From: G965247775 sp965247775
Lineage (GTDB): Bacteria > Chloroflexota > Dehalococcoidia > Bin125
Assembly (NCBI GenBank): GCA_965247775.1
Contig: OZ252031.1
Location: 1,426,001 to 1,490,000, forward strand
Direction: 5' to 3'
Length of the DNA stretch: 64,000 nucleotides
In this document: in pieces, positions 42,773-50,835 of the stretch
Position numbering within the stretch: the stretch's first letter is position 1
Layout of the letters: every line of letters begins with the position of its first letter
Made by a program: the position numbers and the translations under genes
Notes under the pieces: model-generated
What the model was told of the DNA's origin: nothing
The model's database searches: none
The model's input: only the letters and a program-made list of their open reading frames with translations

Positions 42773-43612
42773 ATGCGGATCGATCCCAAGACGGCCGCCG
42801 CCTACGCGGTCGGCGCCTCCTCTTTCCTGCTCATCTTCGGCGTTGGCTGGCCGGGTCCCGGCACCTGGCTCCTGGTCTTCTCCCTGCTCCTCATCGCCGC
42901 CGGCGCGGCCGCCTGGTGGCTCGACGGCGCAATGGTCGCCCCCTCGGGTGGCGCTGGCGTCCTAGCCGGGCGGGCGGCCGGCTCCCCCTTCGGCGCACCC
43001 AGCCGCCCGGGCCGCGGTGCCGGACGGCGCGGCGACTCTCTGCTCCTCTCCCTCGGCCTCCCTGGCCCTGACGGTAACGGCCGCTGGGTCCTCCCAGACC
43101 GCGTGCACCTCACCGCCCTCGCCGGCGCGATCGGTGCCCTCGCCCTGATCATCTTCATCGCCGGCGCCCTCTCCGGCGGCGGCGATGGCAGCGCCGCCAC
43201 GGAGACCCCACAACAGTCCTCCCCAGCCATCGACTTCGCTGAAATCAGCGCCACCCCCCAGCCCGCGCTGAACGGCGCCCCGCTCCCCCCCGGCGCCGCG
43301 CTGCCCGCCGCAGACCCCTCGCCCACCCAATCCCTTCCCGCCGCCGACCCCTTCCCGATCGTCGTCGATACCCCCACCACGCCGGAGCCCGCGCCGGCCC
43401 GTCCCCTGGACGCCCCCAGCACCTTGCCCACCCTTGAGGAGTCCGTCGTTCACGAGGTCGTCCCCGGCGACACCGTCTACGACCTCGCCATCACCTACGA
43501 GTCCTCCATCGACGCCATCCTCGACGCCAACGGCCTCAACGAATTCGCCACCATCAACGTCGGCGACCGTCTCATCATCCCCGCCGTCGAAAACAGCGGC
43601 GCCGCCGAGTAA
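42773..43612 (+). CDS. LysM-domain membrane protein
   Basis: A 279-residue protein. Two helices lie near the N-terminus (about residues 10-50), a third at about 120-145 (LTALAGAIGALALIIFIAGAL), then a Pro/Ala-rich linker and a C-terminal LysM domain (HEVVPGDTVYDLAITYESSI, continuing with GDRLIIPA). LysM binds peptidoglycan or chitin-like glycans, so the tail is extracellular. A strong terminator follows at 43637. ATG 42773 has GGAGGG upstream; TACAGT near 42726 may be the promoter. Confidence 0.86.
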   Translation: MRIDPKTAAAYAVGASSFLLIFGVGWPGPGTWLLVFSLLLIAAGAAAWWLDGAMVAPSGGAGVLAGRAAGSPFGAPSRPGRGAGRRGDSLLLSLGLPGPDGNGRWVLPDRVHLTALAGAIGALALIIFIAGALSGGGDGSAATETPQQSSPAIDFAEISATPQPALNGAPLPPGAALPAADPSPTQSLPAADPFPIVVDTPTTPEPAPARPLDAPSTLPTLEESVVHEVVPGDTVYDLAITYESSIDAILDANGLNEFATINVGDRLIIPAVENSGAAE

Positions 43613-43636
43613 CCCCTCCGCCCGCAGCGCACGCCG

Positions 43637-43665
43637 AACGGGGAGGACCCCTGGTCCTCCCCGTT
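43637..43665. terminator. Strong intrinsic terminator
   Basis: AACGGGGAGGACC and GGTCCTCCCCGTT form a perfect 13-bp stem with a CCT loop and T run (TTT) on the plus strand. It lies between the LysM gene and the convergent MoaD-like gene and should serve the LysM gene and possibly both. Confidence 0.8.
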
Positions 43666-43692
43666 TCGCGTCCACCCCTCCACAGCGTCTGC

Positions 43693-43971
43693 TCAGCGGC
43701 CCCCAGCCACCGCCGGCACGATGCTCACTTCGTCGCCCTCCGCCACGCTCGTCCCCAGCCCATCCAGGAACCGCACGTCCTCGCCATTCACGAAAACGTT
43801 CACGAAGCGGCGGATCTCCCCCGCCTCATCGATCAAGCGGGCTTGCATGCCCGGGAAGCTGCTCTCCAAGCTCGCGATCACCGCCGACAGATCCCCCTCC
43901 CCGGCCGACACCACGTCCCGCTCCTGCGTCAGCTTGCGCAGCGGCGTGGGGATGCGCACGGTCACGCTCAT
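43693..43971 (-). CDS. MoaD/ThiS-family ubiquitin-like protein ending GGR
   Basis: A 92-residue beta-grasp protein (SVTVRIPTPLRKLTQ, FVNVFVNGEDVRFLDG, VAEGDEVSIVPAVAGG). The family ends in Gly-Gly, which is adenylated and loaded with sulfur; here one Arg follows the pair, so the terminus would need trimming before activation. ATG 43971 has GAGAAGGG upstream. It may serve molybdopterin, thiamine or cysteine synthesis, or work as a small modifier. No activating E1-like gene is adjacent. Confidence 0.83.
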   Translation of the reverse strand: MSVTVRIPTPLRKLTQERDVVSAGEGDLSAVIASLESSFPGMQARLIDEAGEIRRFVNVFVNGEDVRFLDGLGTSVAEGDEVSIVPAVAGGR

Positions 43972-44043
43972 CAAGACGCCCTTCTCGCTGAATGCCCGCC
44001 CAGTATGGCCCCTTCGCCCCTCCGCGCCTAGCGCTCCCGCGCC

Positions 44044-45087
44044 TCAGGCGGGCAGCACGAACGATCGCCCCACCGCCGAAGCCAGCGTCGCCATCCGCCT
44101 GCTCAAGGCCACCAGTTGCTCCCCGTCCAACGACTGCGGTCCGTCCGCCAAAGCCCGCTCCGGACGCGGGTGCACCTCCAGCATCAACCCATCCGCGCCG
44201 GCCGCCACCGCCGCCAGCGCCAGCTCCGGCACCAGCGCCGCCTGCCCGCTGCCCCGCGCCGGATCCGCAATCACCGGCAGGTGCGTCAGCCGCTTCAAGG
44301 CCGGAATCGCGCTCAGATCGATCGTCCCGGGCGCCGCCGTCTCGAACGTCCGGATCCCAGACTCGCACAGCACCACCTGCGGATTCCCCGCCAGCAGCAC
44401 CCGCTCCGCGCTCAACAGCCACTCGTCCAGCGTCGCCGACAACCCCCGCCGCAGAATCATCGGCTTGCCGGTCGCCGCCATCGCCTCCAGCAATCCGAAA
44501 TTGCTCATGTTGAAGGCGCTCACCACCAGTCCATCCACGTACCGCGCCACCGTCGCCAGCACCGCCGTGTTCGGCACCTCCTCCACCACCGGCAGCCCGC
44601 TCGCCTCCCGCGCCCGCGCCAGGTGCTGCAGCCCCTCCTCCCCCAACCCGGCGAAGGCGTATGGCGACTGATCCGGCCGCATGCTGCCGCCCATCAGCAG
44701 CCCCACCCCCGCCGCCCGCAGCGCCGGCCCCAGCTCCGGCAACTGCTCCGCCGACTCCACCGCGCCCGGCCCCGCAATCAGCGCCAGCCGCTCCCCCCCG
44801 ATCGCCACCGCCCCAGCCCTCCCCTCCCCACCGACCGTGACCACCGTCGCCTCGGGGTGCGAGTCGCGGCCCGCCAGCTCGTAGGACTTCCCCAGCAGGA
44901 CCACATCCATCACCTGCGGCAGCACGCGCACGTCCTCCTGGAGCGCCGGCGTCTTCGGCCCTACCACCGTGATGATCGTCCGTTCCACGCCAACGGTGAG
45001 TTCGGCCCGGCAGTTCTGCTCCCGCAGCCGCTCGCAGACCCGTTGGATATCGGCCTCTGTTGCCTCCGTGCTCATCACGATGACCAC
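44044..45087 (-). CDS. DAHP synthase homologue with degenerate active site
   Basis: A 347-residue protein aligned along its length with type I-beta 3-deoxy-7-phosphoheptulonate synthases: N-terminal ferredoxin-like domain (to about residue 75), then a TIM barrel. Key residues are changed: AGPCSVE is AGPGAVE (metal Cys lost), KPRTSPY is RPDQSPY, GARN is SAFN, CERGIRT is CESGIRT and DPSHSGG is DPARGSG (metal His lost). The Glu in LEVHP and the Asp in GPQSLDGEQL remain. A normal aldol condensation of PEP with erythrose 4-phosphate seems impossible. It may be a regulatory or repurposed protein. Confidence 0.85.
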   Translation of the reverse strand: MVIVMSTEATEADIQRVCERLREQNCRAELTVGVERTIITVVGPKTPALQEDVRVLPQVMDVVLLGKSYELAGRDSHPEATVVTVGGEGRAGAVAIGGERLALIAGPGAVESAEQLPELGPALRAAGVGLLMGGSMRPDQSPYAFAGLGEEGLQHLARAREASGLPVVEEVPNTAVLATVARYVDGLVVSAFNMSNFGLLEAMAATGKPMILRRGLSATLDEWLLSAERVLLAGNPQVVLCESGIRTFETAAPGTIDLSAIPALKRLTHLPVIADPARGSGQAALVPELALAAVAAGADGLMLEVHPRPERALADGPQSLDGEQLVALSRRMATLASAVGRSFVLPA

Positions 45088-45105
45088 AGCCGCTTCGCCT
45101 CCCGG

Positions 45106-45381
45106 CTACCCTGGCTCCGCCGCGCCGTTCTCCGGCTGCAACCGCCACGTCACCTCGCAGCTCTCGCACACCACGACCGCCAGCGCCGAGCCGCCGTCGC
45201 CGATCTCCTCGTAGCCCAGCTGCAAGTCGTTGCCGCAGTCCGGACACACCGGCCGCAACAGATAATCGAAGTCCCCGCTGCTCACCGCCGCTCGATGCAC
45301 CAGTGTATCGATGTCCGCCCATTCATCGAACGGCACCAGCCGGACTGCGTACCCGGTGACATCCCCGTCGGCCTCCGCCAT
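45106..45381 (-). CDS. Small zinc-ribbon protein, 91 aa
   Basis: It has CPDCGNDLQLGYEEIGDGGS followed by VVVCESCEVTWRLQP, two CxxC pairs forming one zinc ribbon. The N-terminal 40 residues have a separate acidic segment (RLVPFDEWADIDTLVHRAAV). ATG 45381 has AAGGGG upstream. It lies 18 nt upstream of the DAHP-synthase homologue on the same strand and is probably co-transcribed. Function unknown. Confidence 0.68.
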   Translation of the reverse strand: MAEADGDVTGYAVRLVPFDEWADIDTLVHRAAVSSGDFDYLLRPVCPDCGNDLQLGYEEIGDGGSALAVVVCESCEVTWRLQPENGAAEPG

Positions 45382-45530
45382 GCTGTCAGCCCCTTGCGCT
45401 GCTCTCCCGCATCCTATCGCCCTCTACCCCCCACCCCTGCGATACGTGTCGGGGGCCGCCCGCCGCCCGGCAGACGGCCCCGGGGCCAGCCGCGACCCTC
45501 ATCCCTCCGATGGGGGAACCGTCTGCGCGG

Positions 45531-45785
45531 CTACAGGCCCGCCGCCGCGCTCGGACCGTGATAGGTGGAGCGCCGGTCCGGCTTCCAGGTGTGCGACCCC
45601 TCACCGAAGAGATCGGAGTTGTTCGCCCGATCCCGGCCGTCAAAGTGATTGCTGAAGCGCCTCCGCAGGCCGCACTTCCGGCACTCCCCCCAGCTCTTCG
45701 CCCCCTGCGGCGATCTCACGAGCCAATGGTGCACGCAAACAGCCGTCGTCGCGGGCATGGATTCGGTCACGGTAGCGCTGGACAT
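45531..45785 (-). CDS. Small zinc-ribbon protein with C-x-H-H-W motif (paralogue)
   Basis: An 84-residue protein with CVHHWLVRSPQGAKSWGECR then KCGLRRRFSNHFDG, the same spacing of C-HH-W and CxxCG with F-x-N as the protein at 28418-28609. A polar, unstructured tail of about 35 residues follows (SHTWKPDRRSTYH). The two copies are 17 kb apart and flanked by unrelated genes. The function is not known. Confidence 0.68.
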   Translation of the reverse strand: MSSATVTESMPATTAVCVHHWLVRSPQGAKSWGECRKCGLRRRFSNHFDGRDRANNSDLFGEGSHTWKPDRRSTYHGPSAAAGL

Positions 45786-45939
45786 GATCGTGCTCCCACG
45801 CGCAGGCCCCGCGGGATCGCGGGCGCTGCATCAATCTGCAAGGTCGGTGGGAAATATCGCCGGTCGGGGAGACCAGCACGACCAACGCCTTCAGCCTGCC
45901 AGCCCACGCCGATCTCCGTCAACGCGGCCCGCCGCCCTT

Positions 45940-46401
45940 TTACGACGGCTTTACCGACCCCTCCTCCACCACCCCTGCCAGCCGCCCCGCGATCGGCAAG
46001 CGCGCCTCCCCGCCCGATCGCAGCCGCCGCGCCGCCCATGCCGCCGCAGACGCCTGCGCCACGTAGGACCCCAGATAGAACGGCAGCACCGTCAGCACGA
46101 CCGCTAGCACCAAGTCGCCCCCCCCGTAGCGCGACTCCCACGCCAGCGCCCCGATCACCCCCACCACCGTCATCACCATGATCCCCACGTTGAACGCTAG
46201 CAACTGGAAGATCGCTGCCTGCAGCGCCTGCCGTGCCACCCACGGGGAGCGGCTCTGATAGCCCCGGAACACCCCGATCGCCGCGAACACCCCCAGCAGC
46301 GGAACCACGTTGAGCAGGGCCCCCATATGGGCCCGGGCCGCCGCCGCCCGCTCCGCTTCGTTCGGCGGCGCGACGGCCACAGCCCCCTCGTGCTCCGCCA
46401 T
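45940..46401 (-). CDS. DUF4870-type membrane protein
   Basis: A 153-residue membrane protein with about four helices. HMGALLNVVPLLGVFAAIGV and SPWVARQALQAAIFQLLAFN correspond to the DUF4870 (Tic20-like) core, where a histidine or glutamine in the second block is typical. ATG 46401 has GAGGGG upstream. Function unknown. Confidence 0.8.
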   Translation of the reverse strand: MAEHEGAVAVAPPNEAERAAAARAHMGALLNVVPLLGVFAAIGVFRGYQSRSPWVARQALQAAIFQLLAFNVGIMVMTVVGVIGALAWESRYGGGDLVLAVVLTVLPFYLGSYVAQASAAAWAARRLRSGGEARLPIAGRLAGVVEEGSVKPS

Positions 46402-46762
46402 CCTGAGCCCCTCACGTCCCCCCGGACCGCCGCGGCCCGGCTGCGCGGGCGGCAGTATATCCACCTCCACCCCGCTGGCGGGCCCATTACCAGACTGTAA
46501 ATCATGCCCAGCCGACGCCCGCTCGCGTTGCGACCGCGCAAGCCTCCGCATACGTTCGAGACAGCAAGGGGGCGGGGCGACCCGGGAGAAACGGAGAAAG
46601 ACCCGGATCGGTCCCGCCCTGGGGAAGATGCGAACTCTCGTTGGGAGAGGGTCCGCACCCGTATCTTCGCACATCCGTTCCCATTCCGCAATAAGGGGTC
46701 AACCGGACACGCCCCTCTGCAGCGTGCGCGCACCGACGCCTGCCTCATACAATTGGCCCACC
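46402..46762. other. Intergenic region between divergent genes with a long hairpin
   Basis: A stem of GAAGATGCG (46624-46632) and CGTATCTTC (46660-46668) encloses an inner CTCTC/GAGAG hairpin (46635-46649). Purine-rich tracts (GGGGGCGGGG; GGGAGAAACGGAGAAAG) precede it. It could be an RNA leader or operator of either gene. The DUF3090 gene itself appears to start from a -10 box at 46748. Confidence 0.35.
46748..46753 (+). promoter_or_regulatory. Putative -10 box of the DUF3090 gene (leaderless)
   Basis: TACAAT lies 9 nt before ATG 46763, with no ribosome-binding site. Confidence 0.45.
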
Positions 46763-47305
46763 ATGCCCGACTCCGCCGAACACGACCTCGGCCGCGTCGA
46801 CACGTTCGAGGCGGAAGCCATCGGCGAGCCCGGCCAGCGCCGCTTCCGGCTGCGCCTTGACGCGAATGGCCTGAGCGCGGCGCTCTGGACCGAGAAAGAG
46901 CAGGTCCAAGCCCTCGCCACCGCAATCGAGCAAGTCCTCGCCCAGAACCGCCGCCCCGGCGAGGCCCAGCGCCCTGCCCTCCCCACCCTCGCCGACTTCC
47001 CCCGCCATCCCACCCATGACTTCCGCGTCAGCCGACTCGCCCTCGCCTACGACAACGACGGCGACGCCCTCGCCATCTACGCCACCGACGCCGCCGCTGA
47101 GGACCAAGACCGTGCCACCCTCCGCGCCACCTTCTCCCGCGCGCAGGCCCGCATCTTCTCCCGCCAAGCGCAGGACACCGTCTCCGCCGGCCGCCCGCTC
47201 TGCCCCCTCTGCAAGGACCCCCTCGACCCCGGCGGGCACCTCTGCCCGCCCGCCAACGGCCACTCCGACGACGCCCTCGCCTGGCTCGGCCCCCCGGAAC
47301 TCTGA
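46763..47305 (+). CDS. DUF3090 family protein
   Basis: A 180-residue protein with the DUF3090 pattern: GEPGQRRFRLRLDANGLSAA, WTEKEQVQALATAIEQVL, HDFRVSRLALAYD and the conserved end SAGRPLCPLCKDPLDPGGH, with LCPPANGH. The CxxC plus His-Cys at the end likely binds zinc. The family is common in Actinobacteria and Chloroflexota; the role is unknown. Confidence 0.87.
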   Translation: MPDSAEHDLGRVDTFEAEAIGEPGQRRFRLRLDANGLSAALWTEKEQVQALATAIEQVLAQNRRPGEAQRPALPTLADFPRHPTHDFRVSRLALAYDNDGDALAIYATDAAAEDQDRATLRATFSRAQARIFSRQAQDTVSAGRPLCPLCKDPLDPGGHLCPPANGHSDDALAWLGPPEL

Positions 47306-47357
47306 CCATGTGGCGATTGAGCGATCGCCGCCGGGCGCCCCGCCCCGCGCGCCCCCG

Positions 47358-49961
47358 ATGACCGATCCCGCGCCGGCCACCGCCCTGGATGGCCTGCGCG
47401 TCGTCGAGATCGGCGAAGGCCAGACCCTCGCCTACGCCGGCAAGCTCCTGGCCGAATACGGCGCCGACGTCGTCAAGGTGGAGGACTCGCAGGGCGACCC
47501 CCTGCGTCGCCGCCTCCCCCTCCCCGACGCCCCCCACGCCGACGGCGCGCTCCACCGCTGGCTCAACAACAACAAGCGCAGCCTCGTCCTCGACTGGCGC
47601 AACGACGCCGCCACCCTCGCTCCCCTCCTCAGCGCTGCCGGCATCGTCCTGAGCGCCGTCCCCCGGCACGGGCCGGACGCACCTCCCACCGCCGCCGCCC
47701 TCGCCCCCCAGGCGCTGCGCCGCGCCCGCGCCCACCTCATCGTCGGCCATGCCTCTGACTTCGGCCCCGACGGCCCCCTGCGCGACTGGCAGGGCGGCGA
47801 ACTCGCCCTCTACGCCCTCAGCGGTCTGCTCGGCGCAAGCGGCCCCCACGACCGGCCTCCGCTCGCACACGGCGTCGGCGTCAGCTGGTTGAACGGCGGC
47901 GCTGCCCTCGCCATGGGTGTCCTCGCCGCCAACTGGGAGCGCGCCACTTCCGGCCTCGGCCAGGTCGTCGATGTCGCCGGCCTCGACACCATGGTCTCCG
48001 CCCAGGGCGTCTTCCCCTTCCTCGTTTCCTACACCGGCGTCGTCGACCGCCGCCAGGGCAAGGTCCCCAGCATCGACCAGGGCATCTTCCAATGCGCCGA
48101 CGGCGCCATCGCCTGCGTCATCCGCGTCGGCGCCTGGGAGAGCTTCCTCGACGCCCTCGACCATCCGCCTTTTCGCGAAGAGCGATTCCGCCGGCGCGGC
48201 GCCATGTACCGCCGTGAGATCGTCGCCGAGGTCGCCGCTCACCTTCGCACCCTGCCCCGCCGCGACGTCCTTGAGCGCGCCCAGGCCAAACGCCTCCCCT
48301 TCGCTCTCGCCCACACCGCCGCCGATCTCGCCGGAGACGCCCAGCTCGCCGACCGCGGCTTCTTCCTCGTCGCTGAGGGTGCCGACGGCCGCCACACCCG
48401 CATCCCCGGCCGCCCCTTCCTCATGGGCGCGAGCCCCTGGCGGATGCACCGCCCCGCCCCCCTCCTCGGCGACACCACCCAAGACAGCCTGGACTGGGAT
48501 CCACACCCCCAACCCCCCGCGCCCCCTACCACTCCCGCCGTCGGCGCCCTCCCCCTCGTCGGCCTGCGCGTCGTCGAACTCGGCACTGCCTGGGCCGTCC
48601 CCTTCGCCGCCCGCGCCCTCGCCGACCTCGGCGCCCACGTCATCAAGCTGGAGTCCCCCCGCTACCCCGACCACGGCCGCATCCCCCCCTACACCGACTT
48701 CGATCTGGGCGACACCTTCTACGACCGCCTCCCCGGCCAGCTGCTCGCCAACCCCAACAAGTTCCACGCGGCACTGGACTTCGCCCGGCCCCGCGGACGC
48801 GAACTCCTCCTCCGGCTCGTCGCCGCCTGCGACATCGTCATCGAGAACTACACCCCCCACGCCCTCCAGCAGCACCGCCTCACCTACGACGACCTCCGCG
48901 CCGTAAACCCTCGCCTCATCATGCTCTCCTCCTGCGGCTACGGGCACAGCGGCCCCTGGCGCGACTACCGTGCCCTCGGCTGGGGCCTCGAGCCCGCCTC
49001 TGGTCTCGCTGACGTCACCGGCTACCCCGACGGCCCCCCCGAGGCCAGCGCCGTTCCTTACCCCGACATCGCCGCCGCCGTCCACGCCGCCTTCGCCTGC
49101 ATGCTCGCCCTGGAACACCGCCGCCGCACCGGCGACGGCCAATGGATCGATCTCGCCCAATACGAGGTCGCCACCCTCTCCGCCGCCGTCCCCCTCCTCC
49201 ACCACCTCTCCAGCGGCGGCTCCTGGGGCCGCCACGGCAACCGCCACCCTTGGTACGCCCCCCACAACCTCTACCCCGCCGCCCCCGACGGCACCCCCCT
49301 TGGCAACGACGACCAGTGGCTCACCATCGCCGTCGAGCACGATCGCGAATGGCCCCGCCTCCTCGCCGCCCTCCACGGCGCACTCCCCGATCACCCCGCC
49401 TGGCGTGCCCTCCAGGGCCGGAAGGCCGATGAGGACGACATCGACGCCGCCATCGCTGAGTGGACCCGCCAGCGCACCGCCCAGGACGCCGCTCGTCATC
49501 TGCAGTCCGCCGGTGTCCGCGCCGCCCCCGTCCGCCGCTTCGACCAAGTCCTCCGCGACCCGCAGCTCTGGCACCGCGGACTCCTCCTCCGCGCCGACCA
49601 GCCCGCCGTCGGACCCCGCATCGTCGCCGGCCCCTGGCAACGCTTCTCCCGCACCCCAGCCCGCCTCCGCTGGGCGGCCGCCCCCTACGGCGCCCACAAC
49701 GACCTCGTTTACCGCGGCCTCCTCGGCCTCGACGACAAGGAAATGGCGGACCTGGAACGGGACGGCGTGATCGGCCCACTCCAGATGCCCCGCCCCCGCC
49801 GCGCCGGCACCCCCCTCGATCGCCAGATCGAGCAAGGCCGCGCCCGCGGCGCAGACCCCGACCACCGCGCCTGGAACGCCGCCGCCCCCCCGCTTCCGTA
49901 CGACCCACCCACCTCGCTAGTCTGGGGTCCCCACCCCGCGAGCGTGCCGGGCAGAAGCTGA
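47358..49961 (+). CDS. Double-domain CaiB/BaiF-family CoA transferase
   Basis: An 867-residue protein made of two class III CoA-transferase domains in tandem. The first (about 1-385) opens LRVVEIGEGQTLAYAGKLLA, the second (about 400-800) opens LRVVELGTAWAVPFAARALA. Both have the GADVVKVED/GAHVIKLES strand. In the second the catalytic Asp region is PYPDIAAAVHAAF; in the first it is replaced by VGVSWLNGGAALAMG, without the Asp. So only the second half is likely catalytic. It would move CoA between carboxylates. Fused forms of the family are known. Confidence 0.87.
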   Translation: MTDPAPATALDGLRVVEIGEGQTLAYAGKLLAEYGADVVKVEDSQGDPLRRRLPLPDAPHADGALHRWLNNNKRSLVLDWRNDAATLAPLLSAAGIVLSAVPRHGPDAPPTAAALAPQALRRARAHLIVGHASDFGPDGPLRDWQGGELALYALSGLLGASGPHDRPPLAHGVGVSWLNGGAALAMGVLAANWERATSGLGQVVDVAGLDTMVSAQGVFPFLVSYTGVVDRRQGKVPSIDQGIFQCADGAIACVIRVGAWESFLDALDHPPFREERFRRRGAMYRREIVAEVAAHLRTLPRRDVLERAQAKRLPFALAHTAADLAGDAQLADRGFFLVAEGADGRHTRIPGRPFLMGASPWRMHRPAPLLGDTTQDSLDWDPHPQPPAPPTTPAVGALPLVGLRVVELGTAWAVPFAARALADLGAHVIKLESPRYPDHGRIPPYTDFDLGDTFYDRLPGQLLANPNKFHAALDFARPRGRELLLRLVAACDIVIENYTPHALQQHRLTYDDLRAVNPRLIMLSSCGYGHSGPWRDYRALGWGLEPASGLADVTGYPDGPPEASAVPYPDIAAAVHAAFACMLALEHRRRTGDGQWIDLAQYEVATLSAAVPLLHHLSSGGSWGRHGNRHPWYAPHNLYPAAPDGTPLGNDDQWLTIAVEHDREWPRLLAALHGALPDHPAWRALQGRKADEDDIDAAIAEWTRQRTAQDAARHLQSAGVRAAPVRRFDQVLRDPQLWHRGLLLRADQPAVGPRIVAGPWQRFSRTPARLRWAAAPYGAHNDLVYRGLLGLDDKEMADLERDGVIGPLQMPRPRRAGTPLDRQIEQGRARGADPDHRAWNAAAPPLPYDPPTSLVWGPHPASVPGRS

Positions 49962-49989
49962 CCCGCGGCGCTCCGGCAAGGAGACCACC

Positions 49990-50826
49990 ATGGCCAACGA
50001 CGGCTGGGCCAATCCCCACCTCCTCGTCGAAACCGACTGGCTCGCGGACCACCTCGGCGACCCGGACCTCGCCGTCGTCGACTGCGACCTCCTCCCCGCC
50101 TACCAGCGCCTCCACCTCCCCGGCGCCGTCTGGTCCCTCTCCCGCTATTGGAAGGAAGGTGGCACCGACTCCGCCGTCCACGGCATCAGCGACCCGGACG
50201 AGTTCGCCGCCCTCATGGGCCGCCTCGGCATCAACAGCGACTCCCGCGTCCTCGCCTACGACGGATCCGGCGGCCTCTACGCCGCCCGCTTCTGGTGGAC
50301 CTGCCGTCGCTTCGGCTTCCACGGCGTCCAGGTCCTCCACGGCGGGCTCGACAAGTGGTACGCCGAAGACCGCCCCCTCTCCCGCGACAACGTCCGCCCT
50401 CACCCCACCACCTTCACCGCCGCCCCCTCCGACGACTCCCTCCTCTGCCGCCTCGGCGACGTCGCCCACGACTGCGAAGACCCCGGCCACATCTTCTGGG
50501 ACACCCGCTCCGACGCCGAATGGACCGGCGCCAACACCCGCGGCACCCAGCGCGGCGGCCGCATCCCCCACGCCGTCCATATCGAGTGGCTGGACACCCT
50601 CCAGCAGCCCGTCCGCACCCTCAAGCCCCCCGCGGAGCTGCGCCGCCTCCTCGCCCAAGCCGGCATCACCCCCGACAAGACCGTCACCACCTATTGACAG
50701 GGCGGCATCCGTGCGGCGCACGGGTACTTCCTGCTGGAACTGCTCGGCTACCCCAGCACCCGCCTCTACGACGCTTCCTGGGCCGAGTACGGCAACGCCC
50801 TCCACACCCCCATCGAAACCGAGTAG
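49990..50826 (+). CDS. Thiosulfate/3-mercaptopyruvate sulfurtransferase, probable selenoprotein (in-frame TGA)
   Basis: A two-domain rhodanese. The first domain carries VDCDLLPAYQRLHLPGA, the second HIFWDTRSDAEWTG. The active-site loop is normally CQGGIRAAH; here TGA (50695-50697) stands for the Cys: VTTY, stop, QGGIRAAHGYFLLELLGYP, then WAEYGNALHTPIE and TAG at 50826. The frame after TGA is fully conserved, so TGA is most likely read as selenocysteine at residue 236 of 278; a null mutation is the alternative. A hairpin at 50707-50725 fits a bacterial SECIS. ATG 49990 has AAGGAG 8 nt upstream. It would transfer sulfur or selenium to a thiol acceptor. Confidence 0.85.
50707..50725 (+). promoter_or_regulatory. 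Candidate bacterial SECIS hairpin
   Basis: ATCCGTGC and GCACGGGT pair over 8 bp (one U-G) with a GGC loop; the loop begins 17 nt after the TGA. Bacterial SECIS elements lie just after UGA, with a small apical loop having a G among its first two bases. The same bases encode the conserved GIRAAHG, so structure and coding constraints overlap. Confidence 0.6.
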
Positions 50827-50835
50827 CGCCCGCGC

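Noticed and set aside
47028..49865. 945-codon minus-strand frame opposite the CoA transferase
   Set aside because: Same antisense codon-bias artefact, no family features.
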